The translations under genes were made by a program, and so were the position numbers. From Symbiodinium natans (Eukaryota; Sar; Dinophyceae; Suessiales; Symbiodiniaceae), in NCBI GenBank assembly GCA_905221605.1, contig CAJNDS010002258.1, positions 260,501 through 324,500 of the forward strand: a stretch of 64,000 nt of DNA, written 5' to 3'. This document shows positions 22,201 through 32,298 of this stretch, in pieces; position 1 is the first letter of the stretch, and each line of letters starts with the position of its first letter. Under the pieces are notes generated by a model. It searched no databases, had not been told where the DNA came from, and saw only the letters and a list, made by a program, of their open reading frames with translations.

Positions 22201-25200
22201 TGTGGGAAACCTCGCTGCCTGAATCCGAGGTTGATAGCGCGATCACGCAGCTGACATGGGGTGCGTGCATGGTGCGTGCATGTTGTCGTGCAAATTGTCG
22301 TGCAAACACATCCTCAGGTCACTCAGCAGAACTGTGAGATGGGCCTAGAGGACACCACAGTCGAGGTGGAGGTGAATGGGCAAACGCGCAGTAGCTTGCC
22401 TTAGGGAATCTAGAGTTTTCTTCTATCCTTGATGGTGCTCAGATGTTCGTCGACATTCGCCTCATCGCATAATTAGATGTTGTTCTGTGAGCTTAGGTTT
22501 TCTGCTGTTTCTTCCTCCGGCCGTCTTTGCTGGTCGGCTTCCACTTTGGCTGGTCTTTCATGGCACAGACGGCAATGCTGAAGCCCTTTGATGGCAATTC
22601 ACACTGACTCTGCAGTTTCGACTACTTGAAGCGGCGACATGGCAGATGCTGGCTTGTTGCTGGTCCTGAGGACTTCCTGCGATACACAGGCCGCGAGACC
22701 GGCAACTGCATCCTTGTTCCACGGCATGTCATGCACACGAATACGCAGACAAAAACGTAGCATCACGCTGAATCTTGGAGCCTGTACAGACAGCAGGCGT
22801 CCATACATACATACAGGACGGCAGCGATCGCACTGTCGGCATGACCCCATTGTTGAAGTGCGTAATCTGATCATCAGCTGTGCCACACCTCCAGCAGGGG
22901 TGTGCTCTTGTGGGCTTTGTTGTTCTCAGTGTACAGACACTCGGTACTCGGTCAGGCCTGGGCGAGTTCTCTCGAATGCAGCATGTCGCCCTTGTGGTTC
23001 CGCAGGCGGACCGGTCGAATGCGTCGACGACCGTATGACAGTGTACTCAACCGTTGTCCCTAGGAAATCTTTTGACAAACTTCTGAATATGTTGAAGTAC
23101 CGATTGAATTGTCGGACAATGGTCGGTCACATGTCTTGTGCCGATGTTACCTTCATGGGTGTAGCAGACAGGCGATGGCGAACTCCGACTACTATGGTGA
23201 GTGCAGGACTCATCCAAATCAGCCTTTTGCATAACGGACACCAGCATTGGAGTTTCCGAGCTTGTCGCCCAGGTCTCAGTTCAACGTTGCTTGGCCGCAT
23301 CCGAAAAATGTGGCTTTGCGTGTGTCTCCCCGCTTCACGCGTGTCTCCCCACGAATATGCAGACAGTTACAGTAGTGTTTTACATAGATGGGCACTGTTC
23401 CTGGGCGAGAGCAAACCTCCCACCTTGTCGCAAAACTCAAGACATGAACCTTGCAATACCGTGCATGAAGGTGGGTTTGCACAGCCAACGTGAGGATCGA
23501 CAGGCCAGCAGCATCATTTAGGGGTCGAGTTTCTGTGCAATGAGGGGCAAGGATCCCACAGCACCCTCGCGCCAGGGGGTGCACGATGTGGACCTGGTTC
23601 GAGCAATCCTGCGCAAGGCGAGTTGTGCTAGATGCAGCTCAGACGCGCCGGGAGTACACTTCTAGAATGCTGGAAGGGGAGTACACTTCTAGAATGCTAG
23701 AAGCAACTCGGATCATGTAGCAGAGTTTAAGTGACGGGGCGAGAGATGAGCGACTGTCCAAACAGGTGACGCAGCTGTCATGCATAGACCTTCGACGGAT
23801 CCATTGCACTGGCTACTCCAATGGAGCCCGTTTCTGTTCCTCGGCCGAGGAAAGGTGGCTTTCTTGCTAGGCCATTGTCGGCAGTGGGTGGCTGTTTTCT
23901 TGTTTCAGACATGAGCTGGCTTGTGAGAGATCCCGTGGGTTCCTTTTTGAGAAGGCTGTCGGGCTTGCCGTGCCATATCGTGCGATGTCGTTGTTTGCAG
24001 CCGCAGAGCTTTCAAAGCTTTGACAACTTATGCAAGCCATCCTTTCGCATGGTGTGAACTGTGGCAGCACCTTGCTTTGCAGGTATGCGGCTGGTCTCAG
24101 AGTTGCCTTGAACTTAGACGCAGCCTCCCCTAACCGCAGCTTGGCACTTCGCAGAGTCCAGCGGACGAGGCCGAGCATAATCGCCTCCGTGGCTCCTGTG
24201 GCAGGAGCCTCTTCCCAACTCGTGCCTTCCGAAGCCAAGCGGAGGCTTCGCATGACTTCGTTTGTTCGCCTGAAGCGGTTTGCCAGGACTTCGGTATCCA
24301 ACCCCGAACAATGCGAGTGCCTTGTCAGCAAATCTTGGAGCCGGAGCCTGTAACCGTCGGCATCCCCCCCCCCCCCTCCCCGGCCCCTTTTCTTGTCTTC
24401 GCGAGGCAGGCCCATTCCAATCCTGGTCACATGGATGCATCTATCGAGGAAGTGTTTCAAGCTCTTTGCAGCACGCCATGTGCTCCTGTACACTGTAGCT
24501 CAGGCCTTCCATGGGGACGCTGATCCAATCAACCCGTGGGGAGGCGTTTAGGGTCTTTAGAGATCGCTGTGTGGTCGGGTGCAAAATGTAAGTCAGCAGT
24601 TTGTGGCCCTCGGTGAGCACGTCTTGGCGGCACGCATCAGGCCATGGCATGGGCTATTGGGGGTCCTCGGTCCCTGCATCCTTGCAGAAGTGGGCCAGGT
24701 TCAATCGCTGCAGTGCCCTGGCGGATAACTTGCGACCCTGGACGAACCTAGACTCCGGACCCCAACCCTACCCCAACCTCAGCCAAAAACTGTGAACATC
24801 GGGTGTGGAGTCGTCGCAGCTCTGACGATAACGTTGCTGCTGATGACTTCATCGTTGCCAGTCGCTCTGAGGTCATGCAGACATGGCCCCAAGCTTCGTG
24901 TGGCAACAAGGCAGGGGGGGCCCTTCCTTCACTCCGGCGCGAACGGTCCGTACCTGTCCCTGAGGTTTTTCAATGGCATCGCCATGTGGCTGCAAGTGGC
25001 TGCGAATCGTGTGGGATGTGTCGGCTTGAATCGTGGAGAGAGCAAGTGAGAGCAAGCGAGAGCCTGGCCATGAAGGCAGCGGAGGCGCAAACATGTCAGT
25101 GAACAGTCTTGGAAAAGAGGCTCAAAAGAGGCTCCAAGACTCCAAGGTACACTGGTTGCGAAGACGAGGCGACAGTGGAGCTCATCCGACTGAGCGGCGC

Positions 25201-27478
25201 TGGTCACCAGTGGCCCCTCAGCTCAAGGCTGGTATCCCAACACGCCAAAGACGCCTTTTCGCAAGAGAAGGAACGGCCCGCCTTTAGGTCACGTTCTTTG
25301 TTTCTTGTTTCCTTTCCATCTCAGGGTAGTTACATAGTCCCTGAATGTTGGCCGTAGCTGCAGTAAAAGATGGCAAGGGACCATACTCAGGGACCACGTA
25401 ACTTTTATTAGATCTTGTACTGCACCTCAGCATGCGGATGCAGAGGAACAGCCAAGGCCCAACGCTGCATGGGCGATCCCAAATCTGGGCCAGGTAGCTA
25501 GGACGGGGTCGCATTTCGGAATGCGACTGGTTGCATAGAAAGCTTGTACAATCACAATGAAGCCCAAACATCTGCCCGCGAGGATTAATGCAAACCGCCT
25601 CATCTATGAGTTCTTCGACAAGCACCGCCTCCCAACAGCAACTTCAGCGTTCAACGGGAAAGGATATCTGTGACATGGCTGAGCTGTGAAGCCTCTTTGC
25701 TAGGGCTGCCGAGTAAGTGGAGCATCTTACAGATGAAAACGCAGGCTCGGAGCTAACGTTGGCCCTGAAGTCTGGAAACTTCTGCCAGGTAGCCAGCATA
25801 GATCATCTCCGCAAATCGCAGCAGCTCTTGTCAGGCTGGAGCCCTGTCCCCTGGGCAGAAAGGCTTCCGATCTGAACTCGTTCTGGTGCTGGCTGGTGTT
25901 TGGCTCAGAGTGGTCTTTCTCTTTCAGACCTTACGGCCTAAAAGCCCGTGCCTCCAAGGCCTTGCGGCCCTGAGTCTTGTGCTGGCCTGGTGCATGATAG
26001 CTCCGCGCCGCGCCAGCTGCAGCTCGGAGCATCGGTCAGTGCCGGCCGGCTGTGAGCTGAATCTGGAGATGGGTCTGGACCTAATGTCTCGAAGCAGGGC
26101 AGCAAGATGCGGCAAGCTGTGACTCGGTGTCCACATGCCCCTCAGGCCCGCTGCTGGCAGAGTTCGCGAGCAATGCCTAGCCACGCCATTGCGTGAGCCG
26201 AATCCCGGGTTCTTGTACAAAGCCCGTGAGAACCTGAAGGGATAAGTCCATCCTGAGAATGCGACGCTGTGCACAAAGGCGCGGCTGTTTCATCAAATTG
26301 GCTCAGATGCCGTTTTTTTTTTTGAGTTGTGTGGGGTTTCTTGTCGTCGTTGTACCCATCAGTAAGGTCGAGGTGTTGACCGTGGCATTTGACTTATGCA
26401 GGCTGACTCCTGTGTCCAAAGGGCAAGGGAGGGAATGGTACATCGCCTGGAAACGTAAGGCTGCAAAACCGAAACGCTATGCGTGGTGTGTTTCGCTTGG
26501 TGCCGCCGCCGGCTCCTTCACAATCTGATAGTTCTTGGCCTGCACGTAAACCCCACACCTATCTCGAGGAGTCCTGCTGAAGGCCTTCTCCGACTGCACC
26601 CTAAAACCCCTTGTCCAGAGAGCCATTGGCCTTCAAAAACCTTCTGCGTTGCGTTCATGTTGTTGTTGTTGTTGTTGCTGGTAACAAAAATGAGCTCCTT
26701 GACATCTCTTGCAACGAGACAACGGCACGAAGTGCGGCATCTTCCTCGATTTGCAGGGTCCCTTTAACCTTAAAGATTCTCTTTTGGTGCATGTAGTTAA
26801 GTTTTACGCCGCTCGCTCTTCAACTTCTCGCGGCACGTGAAAACCTTTCATTTTTTGCGTATCAAGAAAGGAATTGCAGCAGCATTGCAACCCCAAAATT
26901 GGGCCATTCATCCGAGGGGAGAGTCGGTATGAAAGACGACTTCTTATTCGGGCCTACTTTGCCCGTTCTCTGCTCGTTTTTCAAAGGAGCTTGATGTACC
27001 CTCAATTTCTTTTTGAAGAAACCGGAGAACCCTTGTTGCGATCTTCTGGGCTAAGGATGGGGTTGAACAAGGAGGACTACTGGTGGTACCGAGACCTCAG
27101 CCTGAGCCTCGAGAAGGGCGCCTCCGTCAGCGAAAACAAGCGCGTGTTGGGGGCGCTTCGCTTTGCGCGGGACAGTGTGACCTTCTCTCATCTTCTCTCA
27201 TTCTCTGCCGAGGAAAGTTTGGCTCAGTCCCCCATGCTGGTTTTGGAGTGGGCTTCGAGCGACTCGTCATGCTCTGCACTGGCGCAGGGGACCCAGTGAG
27301 CGCTCTCCATGCATTGGACCCGGTTTGGACCTTTCCGGTATGCGAGGTCCAGAACATTCGCGATGTCATCCCCTTTCCGCGGTACCCAGGCGCTGCCCTC
27401 GGCCCTCAGGTTCAGATCCTCCTCCTCGCAAACTTCTTGAGATTTGTCATAAGTTCTTGAGGACATGCTGAATTCTGA
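13262..27478 (+). CDS. asnS: asparaginyl-tRNA synthetase, bacterial type, 25 exons
   Basis: Charges tRNA-Asn with asparagine; class II synthetase. Exons: 13262-13324, 13392-13436, 13561-13611, 13778-13807, 13896-13915, 14004-14051, 16320-16369, 16483-16522, 16589-16649, 16715-16786, 16851-16898, 16967-17006, 17065-17095, 17167-17232, 17298-17358, 17619-17681, 17869-17951, 18035-18092, 18152-18224, 18285-18331, 18439-18461, 27056-27099, 27213-27283, 27347-27389, 27462-27478. They sum to 1248 nt, an exact frame of 415 codons plus TGA. OB-fold part: [21 protein letters not shown]. Catalytic part: [33 protein letters not shown] (motif 2), [61 protein letters not shown] (motif 3), [11 protein letters not shown], ending AEF. 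It matches the bacterial/organellar form, not the cytosolic eukaryotic form. About 50 N-terminal residues of the family (OB-fold start) are not placed. The boundaries around 18092/18152 and of the first exon are the least certain. Confidence 0.93.
14254..14360. repeat. 10-bp minisatellite (AGTGCTACAG)n in AsnRS intron
   Basis: Roughly ten perfect tandem copies of AGTGCTACAG inside the 2.27-kb intron 14052-16319. The rest of that intron holds open frames with no AsnRS similarity and no other recognised gene. Confidence 0.95.
20246..22390 (+). CDS. threonine-rich mucin-like protein, nested in the AsnRS intron
   Basis: A series of AG|G-started exons all read as Thr/Ser-rich in the frame the splice sites impose: 20627 to about 20840 (starts [20 protein letters not shown]), 20904 to about 20942 ([13 protein letters not shown]), 21395-21442 ([16 protein letters not shown]), 21519 to about 21540 (VTTLTATA), 21692 to about 22070 and 22318 to about 22380 ([19 protein letters not shown]). 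The largest exon holds three copies of a 24-26-residue repeat with core [14 protein letters not shown], starting at about 21770, 21842 and 21920. Upstream, about 20246-20500 has Cys-containing text ([36 protein letters not shown]) that may belong to it. The composition suggests an O-glycosylated surface or secreted protein. No named family; start and end are unknown. Confidence 0.55.
22639..23493 (+). CDS. long Cys-rich open frame, status doubtful
   Basis: A 284-codon open frame is unusual for this window outside real exons. Its middle (about 22915-23045) is Cys-rich, with [12 protein letters not shown] and [17 protein letters not shown], compatible with an extracellular exon following the threonine-rich ones. 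The rest shows no motif. No splice joins were proven. Confidence 0.22.
   Translation: MADAGLLLVLRTSCDTQAARPATASLFHGMSCTRIRRQKRSITLNLGACTDSRRPYIHTGRQRSHCRHDPIVEVRNLIISCATPPAGVCSCGLCCSQCTDTRYSVRPGRVLSNAACRPCGSAGGPVECVDDRMTVYSTVVPRKSFDKLLNMLKYRLNCRTMVGHMSCADVTFMGVADRRWRTPTTMVSAGLIQISLLHNGHQHWSFRACRPGLSSTLLGRIRKMWLCVCLPASRVSPHEYADSYSSVLHRWALFLGESKPPTLSQNSRHEPCNTVHEGGFAQPT
23650..23703. repeat. direct duplication of about 28 bp
   Basis: GGAGTACACTTCTAGAATGC occurs twice in tandem (about 23650 and 23678), separated by a T/A-GGAAG(GG) tail. Confidence 0.85.
25326..25402. repeat. imperfect inverted repeat (hairpin)
   Basis: AGTTACATAGTCCCTGAAT at about 25328 pairs with ACTCAGGGACCACGTAACT at about 25385, with a loop of about 40 nt. 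It lies inside the long AsnRS intron. Confidence 0.6.
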
Positions 27479-29418
27479 ATGGCAGACCCGTTGGACGGAC
27501 GCATGTGCTCATGTCCGTGCGTAGCCGCGGCACATGGCGGTTTTCCTGCGCGATATGCAGCACCTCACCATAGACGCTTCCATGAGACAGAACATTAAAA
27601 GAACAACGCCAAGATCACAGAGCGACCCATAAAGTATAAAGGTACACCTTAGATTTTCCTGGCACGCCCGTGCTTTGCATCGGCGGAGAGCAAAGCTCAC
27701 TGCCAGCTTCGGCCAGTCGCAGTCGCATGCCACAGCCGTGAAATGTAGCTGCTGGCTATCGTTTTCACAGGTGCCGGAAAAGGTTGAGAAGCTATTCAAT
27801 GGTCCATGAGGTTTGCGTTGATTCAAGGCATGCTCAGCCATTCCAACTCCCAGCATGCACCCAGAATCGCACCTAGGAGAGACAAACGCCCGACACGACT
27901 TGTAAATCCGAACGAAGAACCAAGCCAACCAAGCCACCAATGCCTGTGGTAGTCACTCGTGGGCCTTACGAGTTTGCCCCTGTTGTCGCCAGTAGCAGTA
28001 ATGACGTGAGCTACTGAGCTGTGCCAGCCATGTACACGCGCCTGGAGGCGTTGTTTCTTTTTGGGTGTTCGTCCTTGATTTGTTGAGTCCCTACCAAGCT
28101 CAGAACTCAGAACCCGCCTCGTTCTTTGCAGGCCCCAGCGCCCAGGGGGCTTGGGACGCTGTGCTACGTGATCTTTCTCGGCACATTCGAGTCGTGAGCT
28201 TGGTACAAGAGTGATCGCGGAGTCGCTTCCGAGATGCCTCGAATAGCATGCAGCTTCACTTGAGACACTTGAGGTGGGGGATGGTCATCCCCACGTTGTG
28301 GCCGCTCCTACAGAGAATGGGCTCCCCTGAGATGTGGCTCGGTTTCAAGTGGCTACCCATCTAATGCTGTCCTACACGGAGTCGTTTCTTCGGAGCCTGT
28401 GGGGAGTGAGAAAGGTACTTCGGCCTGGTGATTGGCACGTTCTCCCTTACCCGGGTGATTTGTCAGCCGCCCCTCGTTTGCAGAGCTAGACATGCCACTC
28501 AAAACAACAGAGGCCCTCCAACAAGAAGAGGGGGCCCCCCAAAGCAGAAGCGAGAAGTGTGCCGGGGGGCGCTACCTGCAGCCGAAGCTGCAGGATCATC
28601 GGGGCTCTGGGGGATCGCTTCGATTTCCAGGCAAGACATGCTATTGATTGCCATTACAAATTATATAAGTCTTTGCACATATTGTATGTATAATTATGTA
28701 TCATATCTATATGAAGATGAACATCTAGGCAGATGGTAATTATGACACACAGCCGATGCAAGCCACTCACTTGGAAGGTGCTGCTGTGCAGCTGCCTGCT
28801 TTGCTCAGCTCTCGGAGGCCTCTTCGCCTGATGCCCTGGGTGCAAACTGTTAAGACCGCCTCTGGTCCAGCTTTGGTGCATGTATTCGGGCTCGTACGGC
28901 ACATCGCGCAGACATCATACAAGCACATAGTTCGATTGGTTCGATGATGTTAGAGGAGTGTGGTAACTGGTCTTGGAACAAGAGGGACTTGGGAGAAGTT
29001 TGCGTGACGGCTGTCACAACCCTCACGACGTCAGCTTTTCTCCACTCGGGGTATGGCACGCAGCGGCAGAAAAGAGCGATGGCGGCGAGCCGCGACGAAA
29101 GGAGCTGGCGGAGCCCATTGATGGCACGGGCAAGCTTGGAGCTCAGGTGCAAGGAATGGGTGCAAGTTGTAGAGTCTTGTGGCACAAAACCAGACACTCG
29201 CAGAACTTGCGACATCGGGGGATGCGCGAAGCTGCCGAGAATCGTTGGAGCAGAAGATGTGAAAAAAACGTGCTCCTGCTTTCCATGCGCCCAAAACTTG
29301 TCAGCAGCAGTGTTCCCAGTGAATGCTAAGTCTTGGTAGCTAAGATTCGCGAAAAGCTCCACGACGACCACTTGTCGCAAGAGCACTTCCCAGAACTCGG
29401 AGCTGGTTAGTTATCGCT
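27479..29418. other. no gene firmly seen
   Basis: The region between the AsnRS stop codon and the methyltransferase. Open frames at 28944-29339 on both strands lack motifs. It includes an AT-rich patch (about 28655-28725). Confidence 0.35.
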
Positions 29419-30460
29419 TTGCTGGCTTTGGCTACGCCGTTCGGGTTCGTCTGGGGCCTAACAGAGCCTGGCCCCAGAGTTCAGTGGGCGGTCAGGCGAT
29501 CTGGAGATGTGGGGGAGCCTGGGCAGCAGACCCCGTGGGCGACGGTGGAAGCGGCCTACGACAAGATTTCGGCCAACTTCGCTGAGAGCCGGCGGTTCCC
29601 ATGGCCATTTGTGGTTACATGGCTACAAGGAGGGATTGACCGAGGGATTGACCGAGGCTCTGGTGACCGAACTCTGTTGGTGGCTGGCTGTGGAGATGGC
29701 CGGCACGTGCAGACGGCCTTGGAGCTGGGCTTCGAGAACATCTTTGCCTTGGACCTCTCACAGGGAATGCTCAGGGCAGCTGAGAAGCGCCTCGGTGAGC
29801 TCAGCGACCTCCATGACAAGGTCGTTTTCTTGCACGGCGACACGCGCGCCGTCGCGCTGCCTGATGCTTCCGTCCACGACATCCTGTCTTGCACCTCGGC
29901 CCGGCTCAGGCTCACCCAAGGCTCAAAGGCAACATAGAGTCGCACAGGCTCGGGAAATCTCGGGAACTGGCAAGAGCCGACCCAACCACGGCATGTCAGG
30001 TGCAGTGTTGCACCATTTGCCGCTGGCGGAGACTACGGCTGCCCTGAAGGATTTGACACGCCTACTCCGGCCAGGCAGCAGGGTAGCAAATTATATGAAA
30101 TCGCTGCTTCGTTTCGGATCTGCCACGCTCCTGCACAAGTGATGACCGAAACCCAGTTGCAGTGCCTGATTTGTAAAATATTGCAAGCTCCAAAAGCGTC
30201 GTGCCGTCGTCGCAGGGGGGAGATTGTTGGCATCCTGCTGGGATCCTCGAGCCAAAGCTGTGGCGAAGCGAGGAAGAGCTGCAGAGGAAACGAGATCTGT
30301 GCATGACCTGTGCATGTTCATCACAGGTTCGCGTGATGGAAACATGTTGCAGCGCTGTGTGTTAGCGAGACAGGATGGCTCTGAAGCTCATTCCTACTGG
30401 GTGGCATGGCGATGTGCAGATGGCAGTGATGTCCAACGGTGGTACAACTTGCCACCAATG
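29419..30460 (+). CDS. Trm9/ALKBH8-like SAM-dependent methyltransferase
   Basis: A class I methyltransferase of the tRNA wobble-uridine (Trm9/ALKBH8) group, judging from the start AAYDKISANFAESRRFPWPF, which parallels the family's YDxIAxHFSxTRxxPWP. SAM motif I is LLVAGCGDGRHV, then IFALDLSQGMLRAAE, then DTRAVALPDASVHDILSC. Exon 1 ends at 29890. Exon 2 is 30000-30074 (AVLHHLPLAETTAALKDLTR, LLRP). Exon 3 starts at 30216 (GGRLLASCWDPRAKAV) and reaches at least WYNLPPME at about 30460. Both introns are GC-AG and phase-matched. The motif I glycine is kept (GCGDG, where GCGNG is usual). The 5' start is not fixed; no Met is visible in the first open stretch. A last exon near 30550-30636 is possible. 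Substrate is inferred from family only. Confidence 0.78.
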
Positions 30461-30639
30461 GAGGCCCTCATTTCGCTTTGCCTTGTTACGGTGTGCTTGC
30501 CTGAGTTCCACGACTAACCGAGCTCCCACCGACGCCTTGCTTGAGGTCAGGCAGCGCAGCTGGAGTCATTTGCCGAACCTTCTTCTCAAGCATCTTGCCT
30601 CGTCAACAGCCTTTCTCCGTCATGTCTGCAAATGAATGA

Positions 30640-32298
30640 GTATACATTTAAACAAAATCGAGCTCTCGCCTGGGCGCGGGCATGGCCGCAGAGTTATTCG
30701 GAGCTCCAAAACGTCGTTGCATAGCTTTCGGCTCCTGCAAAGGTCGCTTTTGCGTGTGTTGCGGCAAGCTCTTGCAAATTCATGATTCGGAGGTTCCGCC
30801 GATGGATCCTCCGTTGCGGCAAGCTATTGGGGATTGGTTGTCGCTCTTGGCTGTCTGTCTTTGCAAAAAACGAAACTGTCGTCGCTTTTGGACGTCGGGT
30901 TTCGCGAAAGGCAAAAGTGTCCTTGCGCCTGAAAGACCTGGCCGCCATATCGCCGCTTTTTTGCGGTGCTCGCAGGCTTGACAGGTCCCTGGCCGCTATG
31001 TGACGATCGCTGGCCTGAGAAGCCTGCCGGCCGTACACGGCCAGAAGTAGGTGACAGGCGATCGATAACGGCATCGAGTTGTTGGCAGATGCGTAAAAGG
31101 GCGTGTCCTGCAGGCCGGGAAAAACCTGCACGTTCGGAAGTGATTCGCGCCGACCTTGCAGCCCGAGCACGCACCGCGGTCGGGATCTTCCGACACCTCA
31201 TGGCCAACAGAAGAAGAGTAAGATTAGATATGCAAATTAATTCTGGAGTAGTTAATCAGAGTGTTGTGCAACGGCAGAGACAGAGAGAGAGAGCTGCGTG
31301 AGCATTGCATGGCAGAGCCTGCATCGCGATCGCTAGCCTCTGGTGTCGTCAATTGATCGGGGCATCTTCGGCGACAGTTTACTGTTTCGTGGCCTGATGC
31401 TGTCACTTGCCACTTGTAGCTCTGAAGTCCCAGGAAAGCGGAGCTTGATGGCGACAATCAAGTCTTTGAGTGCCTTGTCAGTCTAACTGAGTCTAACTGC
31501 GTTGCGAGATGCTGGTGTCTAAGGTGGCAGAAGCTCCCGGAAACGGACTCCTAAGCGGCTTTCGTTGTCCAGTCCACCGACGCCCAAGTAGACCCAACAT
31601 GCACCAATGAGTGGAACGGAGATGTTGACTCATTGGCCAGCTGGAGATCGAGATTGAGCCGATCTTGGCCATCGTCACGCGTGCTCCTGGCAGCGTCGCA
31701 AGTGCTGGGATGACCCATGATGTTGTCGCGTGCTTTCGTCTGAACACGCGAATGGTCTGCAGCTCGAAAGATCCCGATGCAGAAAGCTGCACGCTTTGTG
31801 CGTGGTTTGGATCAGAGACAGCGCATGGCAGCCCAGCGTCTGATGCAGTGGTTTGTTTCAACACTGTTTCAACGAATCGTGTCATAATACCATCCAAGAA
31901 CAAGCAGAGGTCGATGCTGTGATCATGCCTCCAAGCCAGGTGTGCTTTATGCGCTGGCACCTGTCCCATGGCTGCTTCTGTTGTGACGCCCCTAGATTCC
32001 TAGATGCCTATTTGCTGCTTTCCACGGTTCCAGAGTCGATTTGCTTTTGGAGGTCACGGATCATCTGCGGGGTAGGGGCCTCCTGTACTCCTCTGCTCTT
32101 CGCCTGGACCGCAAGGGTCCGCACGCCAGTGGCCATCAGCGGTTTTCAAGCGGCTCCAGTTATGCTACGGTACCCAAAATCCCACACAAAGAGGCCCTTT
32201 CTGGCGTGGAGGAAGTGGCCGCGGCACAGGCCCCCTTGGCCACTTTCAGGACCTTCAGCTATCGGCTTACATTTATGAAAGCCGGGGGCTGCTGTCAG
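30640..32298. other. no gene firmly seen
   Basis: Only overlapping short frames; the early transmembrane exons of the following transporter should lie here but I could not recognise them. An (AG)n stretch lies at about 31277-31293. Confidence 0.3.

Larger units (their letters stand above)
18462..27055 (+). other. 8.6-kb AsnRS intron (GC-AG)
   Basis: The upstream exon ends ...DERIA plus GA of a Glu codon. The downstream exon starts with G, then [10 protein letters not shown]. Phase and family sequence join exactly ([16 protein letters not shown]), so this is one intron unless the assembly is wrong. It contains the threonine-rich exons at 20.6-22.4 kb and other open frames: 19452-19814 with a leader-like [18 protein letters not shown], and 24030-24353. 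It also contains several C/G runs, for example at 21107-21125 and 24366-24378. Confidence 0.75.

Noticed and set aside
23867-24493. 208-aa minus-strand frame
   Set aside because: No motif, interrupted by a C-run-encoded Gly stretch, and antisense to equally open plus-strand frames.
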